DNA of 5,687 nucleotides from CAYLNH01 sp964384625. GTDB lineage: Bacteria; Verrucomicrobiota; Lentisphaeria; JABSQK01. Made by a program: the position numbers and the translations under genes. The DNA is taken from assembly GCA_964384625.1 (NCBI GenBank), contig CAYLNH010000370.1, positions 1-5,687 of the forward strand, given 5' to 3'. Within the stretch, counting starts at the first letter, position 1, and each line of letters starts with the position of its first letter. Positions 1 to 5,674 of the stretch are shown piece after piece. Below the pieces are notes generated by a model. The model worked only from the letters and a program-made list of their open reading frames with translations. It was not told the origin of the DNA and searched no databases.

Positions 1-101
1 TGCCCGTTGTCGGGCTCGGGGGGCGTTGGCGAAATGGTCATGTGCTGCAGCACACGCCCCTTCCACCGCCTGCCGCGAGCCGCGAACCCCGGGCAATTTG
101 T

Positions 102-119
102 GGCGGAAAGACTTCCGCC
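102..119. repeat. perfect 7-bp hairpin with tetraloop
   Basis: GGCGGAA and TTCCGCC flank the loop AGAC (plus strand). It lies 213 bases past the stop of the large gene. It is not followed by a T-tract on the minus strand (ACAAATTG follows), so termination is possible but not indicated. Confidence 0.4.
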
Positions 120-172
120 GAGACCATCTAGTCGCAAGGTTGTGGGAGGAGAGCAGGCGGTCGACAGCCTTC

Positions 173-201
173 ATGGTTCGCCGATGTCCCTCGGCAACCA
201 T
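173..201. repeat. bulged inverted repeat / hairpin
   Basis: ATGGTT pairs with AACCAT and GCCGA with TCGGC, leaving C179 as a single bulge and TGTCCC (185-190) as the loop: 11 base pairs in all. It lies about 130 bases beyond the stop of the large gene. No T-run follows on either strand, so it is not a classical intrinsic terminator. Its loop bases also take part in the alternative pairing 180-189/226-235, so two mutually exclusive folds are possible. Confidence 0.45.
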
Positions 202-331
202 CCATGTGGGTCGACGGCTATCGACGGACATCGGCGGTTACCGACCGTGACCGGAGACGATTCGAGCGAAGACCAACTCTTACCGGCAGTAAACGTTGGC
301 GATGGTTGCCGCCACCACAAACAGCTCTCTC

Positions 332-3300
332 TCAATCCGTGCCGACAAACGCCCAGGTCGCCAGCAGCGCCGCGAGCAGGGGGAGGTAGAAACCGAGACG
401 ACCGGCGGGTGAATCCGTGGACATGCGGCAGCCGCCGCCACTGCTGCCGCCGCCGTAGATCAGGCCGCCGTCGTCGTCATCCCCGCCGCCGCTGCTGCCT
501 GATCCGGCGAGGAGCTTGCTCGAGGCAACACTGTCCGGGTCGTTGCAGGCAACCTGCATGGTGGCTTCGGCCGGGCCGCTTGCGGCTGGTGTGAAAGCCA
601 CCGTGCAGCTGGTCTGGCCGCCGGCGGGGACGGTGGACGCGGGGGGAGAGTCGACGCTGAACTCGCCGGCGTTCGCGCCGCTGAAGGAGACGCCGCTGAT
701 CGTCAGGGCCGCCGTGCCGCTGTTGCGGATGGTGAAGGTCCGGTCGGCGGAACTGCCGAGCGCGACACTGCCGAAGTCGGCGTCGCCCGCAATCTCGATC
801 GCCGGTTCCTCGTCGTCATCGACCGTCATCGACGCCTGGCCGTCGACCCAGTCGGCGGCGCTCGCACGGATGGTGGCGGTCTGCCCGTCGTCGTCCTCCG
901 CGTCGTTTTTGACATAGATCTCGAAGCTCTGCGAGTCGGTGCCGGCCGTGATGGTGACCGGGCTCTGGACTTCGACCTCGCTCTCGTCGTCCGAAGAAAT
1001 GGTGACGGTGATGCTCTCACCGGCGGCGAGGACGCGAGACGTCCGGATGGTGCCGGAAACGGTGCCGTCGCCTTCGGTGGCACTCGCGGGAAGGTCAACG
1101 ATCAGGACGTCGCCGACGATGATCTGGACTTCATCGCTGTCGGCGGCGTCGCCGTCGTCGACCGTCAGTTCGAAGGTGTAGACGCCGTCGGCGGTCGGAA
1201 CGAAAGCGGCTTCGATCCAATTGCCGAGATCGGTGAGGGCCGGACCGGGTTGCGCGACAGGACCGCTGACGTAGTCCCAGGAGTAGCTCAAAGGCTGCGG
1301 GCCGCTGTCCGGGTCGGTGGAGTTGGAGCCGGTCAAGGTGACCGTGGCGCCGGCGATCGTCGGGCTGTCGAAGGTCTCGGCGACCGCCACCGGTGGGTCG
1401 TTGACGGGGTTGACAGTGACACTGACGGTGGCGCTGTCGCTGCCGCCCCGGCCGTCGGAGACGGTGTAGGAGAAGCTGTCGGGGCCGTGGTAGTCGGCAT
1501 CGGGCGTGTAGGTGATCCGGTCGTCCGGGGTGATGCTCACGTCGCCGTTGGCCGGCGCGGTCACGCCGGCAAGCGTCAGCGAATCGTTCTCGACGTCGCT
1601 GTCGTTGGCGAGGACGTCGACGGTGACGCTGCTATCTTCGTCGGTACTTGCGGTATCGTCCACGGCTTCCGGCGGGTAGTTGACGATTCCCAGGGTTTTG
1701 CCGGCGAAGAAGTCCCAGGTGTGCTGGACGCCGGAGATGTCGCGGTTCTCGTTGCCGATCAGGACGGGATCGGGATTGATGGCGTAATCAATGGACGGCT
1801 GGATGTGGCCGCCGTTGAAGATGCGATAGAACTTGACGGCCGTGTTGTCGTCGCCGCCGGTGTAGAGCTTGCTCTGGACCGTGGACGGTCCGTCGTTCGG
1901 GTTGCTGTCGGGATAGCTGGTGGTTTCGGCGGGCGTCGGGTTGCAGTTGTTCAGGGCGATCAGGTAGTCGCGCGTCTGGAACGCGGACAGCACGGAGCCG
2001 GCGGCGGTGCGGCCGCCGACGTAGCCGCCGCCCCAGGGCATCTGCGGATCGGCGTCGCCGGCGAACATGATGACGGAAATCGGGTAGGTCGGATCGGGGG
2101 CCTCGTCGATGGCCGGCTTGAAGGCGACGTTCATGCCGACGGCGGCGATGCGGTGGCTGAGTTCCTGGCCGAGGCGCCAGGCCATCATGCCGCCGTTGGA
2201 CGCGCCGACCGCGTAGACGCGTTCGGTATCGAGGTCGGGGTAGTTGGCTTCGGCCCAGGCCAGCAGGGCGTTGACGAAGCCGACGTCGTCGGCCGTGGAG
2301 ACGGTGTTGTTGTCAGCCCGCCCGTCGTTCCAGGTCAGGCTCTGCGGCAGTCCCTGCACGCCCGGCCGGCCGTCGGGCGCGATGATCAGGACGCCGTGTC
2401 GGTCGGCGATGTCGAGCCATTCGACGGTGTTCAGTGTCGTCAGGGCGAGGTCGGCATTAACGCCGCCGCCATGCAGGACGAAGACCAGTGCGTGCGGGTC
2501 GTTGAGGTTCTCGGGTTCGTAGTAGTTGAAAGTGCGCGTGACCCCGTCCCACTCGAACTCGTTGTCCAGGCTCAAGGTCCCGGTGCGAGCCGGTTTCGTC
2601 TCGACGGCCAGGTCGAGCAGGTTGACGCGGTTGCCGGTTCCGGCGGCGTTGCAGCGGACGCGAATCTGGGCATCGGCAGCAAAGGCGACGTCGTTGCGGG
2701 TCACTCTCACGAAGCCGTAGTCCTTGACGTCGTTCTGGAAGTCGTCGTCGTAGACCAGGGTCAGAATGCCCACCCAGCTGCTGCCGTCCCAGAGTTCGAC
2801 GACGAACTCGTCGCCGGCGACCAGGTTGGCGGCGAGATAGCGGAAGGCCACCTTCAGGACCTCCTGTTTGCTCAGGTCCATGGCCGCGGCCGGCCAAGTG
2901 GCGGACGCGGCGCCGTTGTTGTTTCGCAGCTGCACCGCCTCCAGACCGGCGTCATGCAGGCAGTCGGCGCCGCCGTCGACAAAACCGTCGAAGCCGGTCT
3001 TGAAATCGGCCCGCACGCGCTGGCTGAAGGGCACGGTATCGTACACGTCGGCGAGGAAGCGGAGGACTTCGCCGGCGACGTCGTCGGGTTTGTCTTCCGG
3101 GGCGTAGTGTGTGACATTCAGTTGCGGGTGCGGCTGGCCGTAGGCGCCGGGGACGCGGTTGACGAAGCTCATCCGCGCGTTGAAGAGCCTCGAGTCCGCC
3201 CGGCCGAAGATGGTCATGAAGGGGCGTTGAAAGTTTTCCATGAAGGCCCAGGCGGCGAGGTTGGCGACGGCCTCGGGTTCGTTCGGGCTTTCCGGGACCA

Positions 3301-4543
3301 TCTCGGGGAAGGTCCGGATCGCTTCCTTGTAGTTCGTGTCCGGCCAGGGCGCGTAGTAGGCGGCGATCTCGCCGGCAGTCAGGTTGCGCTGCACGTTGCC
3401 GTCAATGACATGGCCGACCGGGACGTCCGGGTTGTCGCGAACGAACTGGCGCCAGTTCAGATGCACCGGCGAGATATAGCTGCCGTCAGGCAGGCTGGCG
3501 TTGGCGTCGATGAAGGCGTCGAAACGATTCGGGTAATGCTCGGCCATCAGGCGGATGCCGATGGGCGTGCCGTAGTCGTGGCCGAAGAAGGTGACCTTGC
3601 CGAGTCCGAGCGTGTCGTCCAGATGCGCGAAGCACTGCTTGACCCAGCCCACGTGCCGGTCGTAGGTGTAATCGCCGGGATCGGTCGGCTTGTCCGAACG
3701 GCCCATGCCGATCAGGTCGATGGCGATGGTGCGATAGCCCGCCGCGTTCAGTTGCGGGATGACCTGTCGGAACTGATAAATCCAGGTGGGATTGCCGTGG
3801 ACCATGATGATGGCCGGCGCCCCGATCGGGCCCTCGTCGATGTAATGCATCCGCAGCACACCGCCTTCGTAGTCGTCGACGTAGACGTAATGTGGTTCGA
3901 AGTCGTAGCCGGCAAGACTGTCGAAGCGCGAATCCGGCGTCCGCAGGTAGTCCATGCCGTCCGCCGCTGCCGGGGCTGAGAGACGAAAGGAACGCTCCGG
4001 CGCCCCGGTCGAGACGGCGACGGATACCGACCAGATACCCGGCGACTCCTCCGTCTGCGACGCGATCGCCAACGAGGCGTGCGCGTAGCTCCACCTGCCG
4101 TCGGCAAAACGCAGAGCCGTACCGGTCCAATCGTCCTGTTGCGGATCGACACGGCTGTGGAGCAGATAGGTGATCTGCGGGTTGTCCGCCCGCAGCCGCA
4201 TCGTGACCGCCCGCGCCCGGACACCGGCGTCGCCAACCAGCGCCAGCTGCCTGCGATCGGTTTCTTCCGCTGAAGCCGGATCGAAAAGCAGGGCATACTC
4301 CTCGAAATTACTCCGGCCGTCAGCGTCGAAATCATCGTCCGGCCGGACGTCCCCAACGGTCCGCAGCGCATCGGCATCGTCGGCGTCGACAATCTGCTGT
4401 TCCCAGGCATCCGGCAACCCATCGCCGTCGGTGTCCGGCGGCGCCGCCGCCGGATGCGTCAGAAGTGCTGCCGACAGAAAAGCCAGTGAGAGCAGAATGA
4501 TTCCGGTAAAGATCGCGAATCGTCTGGATGCTTTCGACAACAT
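332..4543 (-). CDS. exported multidomain protein with two alpha/beta-hydrolase domains and a C-terminal sorting-like tail
   Basis: A 1403-residue protein built for export. Residues 1-34 form a signal peptide (basic start, hydrophobic 11-28, AAA before a likely cut at about 34). Calcium-type motifs lie at 37-48 and 69-83. An Asp-nucleophile hydrolase spans about 205-500, a beta-sandwich about 503-650, and a Ser-nucleophile esterase about 651-950. Ig-like modules fill 954-1348, then a Gly/Ser/Asp linker and a hydrophobic tail at 1384-1400. The ATG at 4543 is chosen because GAGGG lies 9 bases upstream and the signal peptide begins at once. The reading frame is intact with clear domain matches throughout. 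The likely location is the outer surface or periplasm, anchored by the tail. It stands alone on its strand; the next gene is a divergent sulfatase. Substrates cannot be named from sequence. Both hydrolases keep plausible triads, so a bifunctional enzyme is the simplest reading, although one domain could be non-catalytic. The family-level domain calls are firm; the overall architecture is not one I recognise as a named enzyme. Confidence 0.93.
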   Translation of the reverse strand: MLSKASRRFAIFTGIILLSLAFLSAALLTHPAAAPPDTDGDGLPDAWEQQIVDADDADALRTVGDVRPDDDFDADGRSNFEEYALLFDPASAEETDRRQLALVGDAGVRARAVTMRLRADNPQITYLLHSRVDPQQDDWTGTALRFADGRWSYAHASLAIASQTEESPGIWSVSVAVSTGAPERSFRLSAPAAADGMDYLRTPDSRFDSLAGYDFEPHYVYVDDYEGGVLRMHYIDEGPIGAPAIIMVHGNPTWIYQFRQVIPQLNAAGYRTIAIDLIGMGRSDKPTDPGDYTYDRHVGWVKQCFAHLDDTLGLGKVTFFGHDYGTPIGIRLMAEHYPNRFDAFIDANASLPDGSYISPVHLNWRQFVRDNPDVPVGHVIDGNVQRNLTAGEIAAYYAPWPDTNYKEAIRTFPEMVPESPNEPEAVANLAAWAFMENFQRPFMTIFGRADSRLFNARMSFVNRVPGAYGQPHPQLNVTHYAPEDKPDDVAGEVLRFLADVYDTVPFSQRVRADFKTGFDGFVDGGADCLHDAGLEAVQLRNNNGAASATWPAAAMDLSKQEVLKVAFRYLAANLVAGDEFVVELWDGSSWVGILTLVYDDDFQNDVKDYGFVRVTRNDVAFAADAQIRVRCNAAGTGNRVNLLDLAVETKPARTGTLSLDNEFEWDGVTRTFNYYEPENLNDPHALVFVLHGGGVNADLALTTLNTVEWLDIADRHGVLIIAPDGRPGVQGLPQSLTWNDGRADNNTVSTADDVGFVNALLAWAEANYPDLDTERVYAVGASNGGMMAWRLGQELSHRIAAVGMNVAFKPAIDEAPDPTYPISVIMFAGDADPQMPWGGGYVGGRTAAGSVLSAFQTRDYLIALNNCNPTPAETTSYPDSNPNDGPSTVQSKLYTGGDDNTAVKFYRIFNGGHIQPSIDYAINPDPVLIGNENRDISGVQHTWDFFAGKTLGIVNYPPEAVDDTASTDEDSSVTVDVLANDSDVENDSLTLAGVTAPANGDVSITPDDRITYTPDADYHGPDSFSYTVSDGRGGSDSATVSVTVNPVNDPPVAVAETFDSPTIAGATVTLTGSNSTDPDSGPQPLSYSWDYVSGPVAQPGPALTDLGNWIEAAFVPTADGVYTFELTVDDGDAADSDEVQIIVGDVLIVDLPASATEGDGTVSGTIRTSRVLAAGESITVTISSDDESEVEVQSPVTITAGTDSQSFEIYVKNDAEDDDGQTATIRASAADWVDGQASMTVDDDEEPAIEIAGDADFGSVALGSSADRTFTIRNSGTAALTISGVSFSGANAGEFSVDSPPASTVPAGGQTSCTVAFTPAASGPAEATMQVACNDPDSVASSKLLAGSGSSGGGDDDDGGLIYGGGSSGGGCRMSTDSPAGRLGFYLPLLAALLATWAFVGTD
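335..508 (-). other. Gly/Ser/Asp linker and GGGC-hydrophobic C-terminal sorting-like tail
   Basis: Residues 1346-1403. A low-complexity linker (SSGGGDDDDGG, then GGGSSGGGC) ends at Cys1372, followed by a 12-residue spacer and a hydrophobic stretch at 1384-1400 (LGFYLPLLAALLATWAF). This layout matches the general plan of Cys-containing CTERM sorting tails handled by intramembrane transpeptidase-like proteases, where processing near the Gly-Cys site may lead to anchoring. The usual Arg/Lys cluster after the membrane segment is missing: the protein ends VGTD. I cannot assign it to a specific named CTERM family. A plain C-terminal membrane anchor is the alternative. Confidence 0.6.
500..1684 (-). 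other. stalk of four Ig-like modules
   Basis: Residues about 954-1348. First is a cadherin-like/tandem-95 repeat (956-1047) with DEDSSVTVDVLANDSDVEND and the closing FSYTVSDGRGGSDSATV. Second is a PKD-like module (about 1049-1143) with DPDSGPQPLSYSWD and YTFELTVDDGD. Third is a Calx-beta-like module (about 1145-1244) with SATEGDGTVSGTI and ESITVTISSDD. Fourth is a choice-of-anchor-D/Hydin-type module (about 1248-1348) with FGSVALGSSADRTFTIRNSG and a C1313/C1333 pair. Each is a different Ig-like class, so this is not simple tandem duplication. The strong acidity and DxD turns suggest calcium binding. The likely job is to hold the catalytic domains away from the cell surface. Confidence 0.75.
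1694..2593 (-). other. PHB depolymerase/feruloyl esterase-like alpha/beta-hydrolase domain
   Basis: Residues about 651-950. ALVFVLHGGG (685-694) gives the oxyanion HGGG. VYAVGASNGG (776-785) is the nucleophile elbow with Ser782, the GASNGG form typical of the LpqC/PHB-depolymerase esterase family (carbohydrate esterase 1-like). MFAGDADPQMPW (826-837) supplies the acid, most likely Asp832 by comparison with the family's GTADxxVP motif. FNGGH (909-913) supplies His913. WDFFAG (943-948) matches the family's usual closing helix. The domain starts right after the beta-sandwich with a short strand-rich lead (TGTLSLDNEFEWDGVTRTF). Expected activity is hydrolysis of carboxylic esters, such as polyester chains or acyl/feruloyl groups on polysaccharides. 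The exact substrate is unknown. Confidence 0.88.
2594..3037 (-). other. beta-sandwich (jelly-roll-like) accessory module between the two hydrolases
   Basis: Residues about 503-650. The segment is strand-rich and contains LKVAFRYLAANLVAGDEFVV, then ELWDGSSW, a DDDF acidic turn, AQIRVRC and a closing NRVNLLDLAVE. This pattern resembles the small lectin-like or jelly-roll modules often attached to secreted hydrolases and proteases of environmental bacteria. Cys528 and Cys631 bracket the module and could form a disulfide after export. A carbohydrate- or surface-binding role is inference; it may be just a spacer that sets the geometry of the two catalytic domains. Confidence 0.55.
3044..3931 (-). 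other. haloalkane dehalogenase/epoxide hydrolase-like alpha/beta-hydrolase domain
   Basis: Residues about 205-500. The oxyanion motif HGNPTW is at 249-254. DLIGMGRSDKP (276-286) is almost the classic haloalkane dehalogenase segment. The nucleophile elbow is GHDYG (321-325) with Asp323 as predicted nucleophile, so the chemistry would go through an alkyl-enzyme ester rather than a serine acyl-enzyme. FGRADSRLF (446-454) offers Asp450 as the acid, in the position used by the DhlA-type subgroup, and His479 in HYAPEDKPDD is the catalytic base. The residue after the nucleophile is Tyr324, where true dehalogenases usually have the halide-stabilising Trp. Asn251 of the HGNPT motif is kept. Membership of the superfamily is clear; dehalogenase versus epoxide hydrolase versus another hydrolase is not settled. 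Confidence 0.85.
3944..4543 (-). other. N-terminal region: signal peptide, calcium-type motif pair and beta-rich module
   Basis: Residues 1-200 of the large protein. After the signal peptide come two acidic loops, DTDGDGLPDAWE (37-48) and DFDADGRSNFEEY (71-83). These have the spacing of thrombospondin type-3/EF-hand-like calcium loops, with Asp at alternating positions, and the second is followed by LLFDP. The next 100 residues (about 98-190) are strand-rich and include ITYLLHSRVD and WSVSVAVSTG. I know this motif pair plus beta module mainly from exported proteins of Verrucomicrobiota and relatives. Its role is probably structural, calcium-stabilised and possibly involved in binding; no catalytic residues are evident. 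Confidence 0.7.
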
Positions 4544-4552
4544 AATGCCGTT

Positions 4553-4557
4553 CCCTC
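4553..4557 (-). promoter_or_regulatory. Shine-Dalgarno site of the large gene
   Basis: Read on the minus strand, GAGGG lies 9 bases upstream of the ATG at 4543. This supports that start over in-frame alternatives, which would lose the signal peptide. Confidence 0.6.
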
Positions 4558-4963
4558 AATGCTTGTGATTCTCACCCGTTTGCATCGAGGAACGAGAGAT
4601 CAAGTGAATTATTGTGACAGGCGCCGGACATTCGCGGGCGTACTCACGCCGCCGGAGCACATGCAGGGGCCGGCCCGCAATTCACAAGCCCTCCAGTGCG
4701 AGGTCGGTCGGCAATATCGGCGGCTCCGGCAGGCTGTGCCCCCCCACGCTGCCGGAACAGCCACAAGAGATCTTGCACTGAATTCAAGGCGGTTGAACGC
4801 AGATCGGTGGTGCGGTTGTGGAGGGATCAGGCGGGGCGAACCCGGGGCAAGGAAGTGCAGGAATTCCGGCAATCTCATCGGTATCGCCGGCGTTGGATTG
4901 GTGCTATGGTACTCCCTCGAATAGTTCGGCAGTTGTCGGATTTCGAGTGAAGCGTTTTTTCCT

Positions 4964-4967
4964 GGAG
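4964..4967 (+). promoter_or_regulatory. Shine-Dalgarno site of the sulfatase
   Basis: GGAG, 8 bases before a GTG codon at 4976. It decides for the GTG start over the ATG at 5006, which would remove the conserved first strand PNILVI of the sulfatase fold. Confidence 0.65.
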
Positions 4968-4975
4968 TTGACCGA

Positions 4976-5674
4976 GTGCAGACGTCTCCGAATATCCTGG
5001 TGATCATGAGCGATCAACACACCGCCACGGCCATGGGCTGTGCCGGTGACCCGCTGATCCGCACCCCGAATCTTGACCGTCTGGCGGTGCAGGGGATGCG
5101 TTTCAGCAACGCCTACTGTCCATCGCCGTTATGCGTCCCCAGTCGCATGAGTTTCATGACCGGCCGCTCGCCTTCCCGCAATCGGGTCTGGACCAATCAG
5201 GCGACGCTCTCGTCCACCATCCCCACCTGGGCCCATGCCCTGTCGATGGCGGGCTACGACACCGCGCTGCTCGGGCGCATGCACTTCGTCGGTCCGGACC
5301 AGCGTCACGGTTTCATGGAGCGGCCCATTGCCGAGGGCACTGCCCGTCACATCGGCGCCCCCGAATTGGGCGGGCCACGCTACACGCGTCTGTCGCACGC
5401 CACAGCCGGTCAAAGCCGGATATCCTTCGAACAGGCCGGTCGCGGCAACAGCTTCTACCAGCACTACGGCTCGGAGGTGACCGATGTCGCGTGCCGTTTC
5501 CTGAATGAACGAAGCGATAACCCGCGCCCCTTTGCTGCGGTTACCGGTTACCTTCTGCCGCACTGTCCCTACATCGGCCCCCGAGAGGCCTTCGACTACT
5601 ACTACGAACGCATCGATACCCACGTGGCAAGCGCTGGCCTTTTTGCACAAATCCTACTGGACAAACTGCCGTAG
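4976..5674 (+). CDS. type I sulfatase, N-terminal half only (probably interrupted gene)
   Basis: Residues 1-215 are a clear formylglycine-dependent sulfatase that would hydrolyse sulfate esters. PNILVIMSDQH (5-15) is the first core strand with metal ligand Asp13. CVPSR (53-57) with MSFMTGR (58-64) is the sulfatase signature, Cys53 being the residue converted to formylglycine. GRMHFVGPDQRHGF (100-113) resembles the choline-sulfatase-like branch, with Arg101 where many members have Lys. PHCP (195-198) supplies an active-site His. There is no signal peptide, so the product would be cytoplasmic. Family members are usually about 450-550 residues; this one stops at 232, before the C-terminal Asp-His/Asn metal ligands and substrate pocket. 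The last 17 residues (from His216) do not look like sulfatase. The fragment is therefore probably inactive unless the rest is encoded elsewhere. GTG start supported by GGAG upstream. Choline sulfate as substrate is only a guess. Confidence 0.88.
   Translation: MQTSPNILVIMSDQHTATAMGCAGDPLIRTPNLDRLAVQGMRFSNAYCPSPLCVPSRMSFMTGRSPSRNRVWTNQATLSSTIPTWAHALSMAGYDTALLGRMHFVGPDQRHGFMERPIAEGTARHIGAPELGGPRYTRLSHATAGQSRISFEQAGRGNSFYQHYGSEVTDVACRFLNERSDNPRPFAAVTGYLLPHCPYIGPREAFDYYYERIDTHVASAGLFAQILLDKLP

Larger units (their letters stand above)
1..331. other. non-coding left flank with a series of hairpins and palindromes, downstream of the large gene
   Basis: No recognisable gene. Dyads occur along its length: hairpin GCCCG-TTGT-CGGGC (2-15), palindrome TGTGCTGCAGCACA (41-54), hairpin GGCGGAA-AGAC-TTCCGCC (102-119), a bulged 11-bp hairpin (173-201), an inverted repeat GCCGATGTCC/GGACATCGGC (180-189 and 226-235), and CGGT-T-ACCG (235-243). 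GTCGAC occurs twice (160-165, 210-215). Short Arg-rich open frames are present on both strands but lack conserved features. It may be a structured 3' region of the large gene's transcript or a copy of an interspersed repeat. Confidence 0.4.
4544..4975. promoter_or_regulatory. divergent intergenic region (432 bases) with several dyads; no gene supported
   Basis: It must carry the promoters of both flanking genes. Small dyads seen: GTGA-TTC-TCAC (4565-4575), just upstream of the large gene's ribosome site; a hairpin GGCGT-ACTC-ACGCC (4637-4650); the palindrome GGGCCGGCCC (4667-4676); an 8-base inverted repeat TCCGGCAG/CTGCCGGA (4725-4732 and 4749-4756); and TGAATTCA (4779-4786). On the minus strand AATAAT (4608-4613) could be a -10 box, but no matching -35 is visible. 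On the plus strand TATGGT (4905-4910) is a weak -10 candidate without a good -35. Open frames here show no recognisable protein features and no convincing ribosome sites. Confidence 0.5.

Noticed and set aside
41..54. 14-base palindrome TGTGCTGCAGCACA as an operator
   Set aside because: No promoter or gene start lies next to it in the window, so an operator role has no support; kept only as part of the dyad-rich flank.
1..174. Minus-strand open frame starting MKAVDRLLSSHN and running off the left edge
   Set aside because: 58 residues, Arg-rich, no recognised motif; GAGG lies too far (about 14 bases) from the ATG, and the start overlaps a hairpin. More likely part of a non-coding repeat, though a real truncated gene cannot be excluded.
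26..250. Plus-strand 74-residue open frame (TTG start)
   Set aside because: No convincing ribosome site, basic low-information composition, and it overlaps the same dyad-rich stretch as the opposite-strand frame.
1250..3979. A 909-codon open frame on the plus strand, antisense to the large gene
   Set aside because: It lies wholly inside a gene with clear domain matches on the other strand. Its translation is Val/Gly/Asp/Ala-rich with no domain motifs, as expected from the mirror of GC-rich codon use.
332..4543. Possible fusion by frameshift or misassembly of two separate hydrolase genes
   Set aside because: The frame is continuous for 1403 codons, the domains are joined by a sensible accessory module, and export and anchoring signals sit at the two ends only. 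It reads as one designed chain.
4559..4924. Plus-strand 121-residue open frame in the divergent intergenic region
   Set aside because: Starts almost on top of the large gene's ribosome site, lacks a good site of its own, and shows no domain, signal or membrane pattern that holds together.
4609..5007. Minus-strand 132-residue open frame overlapping the sulfatase start
   Set aside because: It overlaps the conserved N-terminus of the sulfatase and has no recognisable features.
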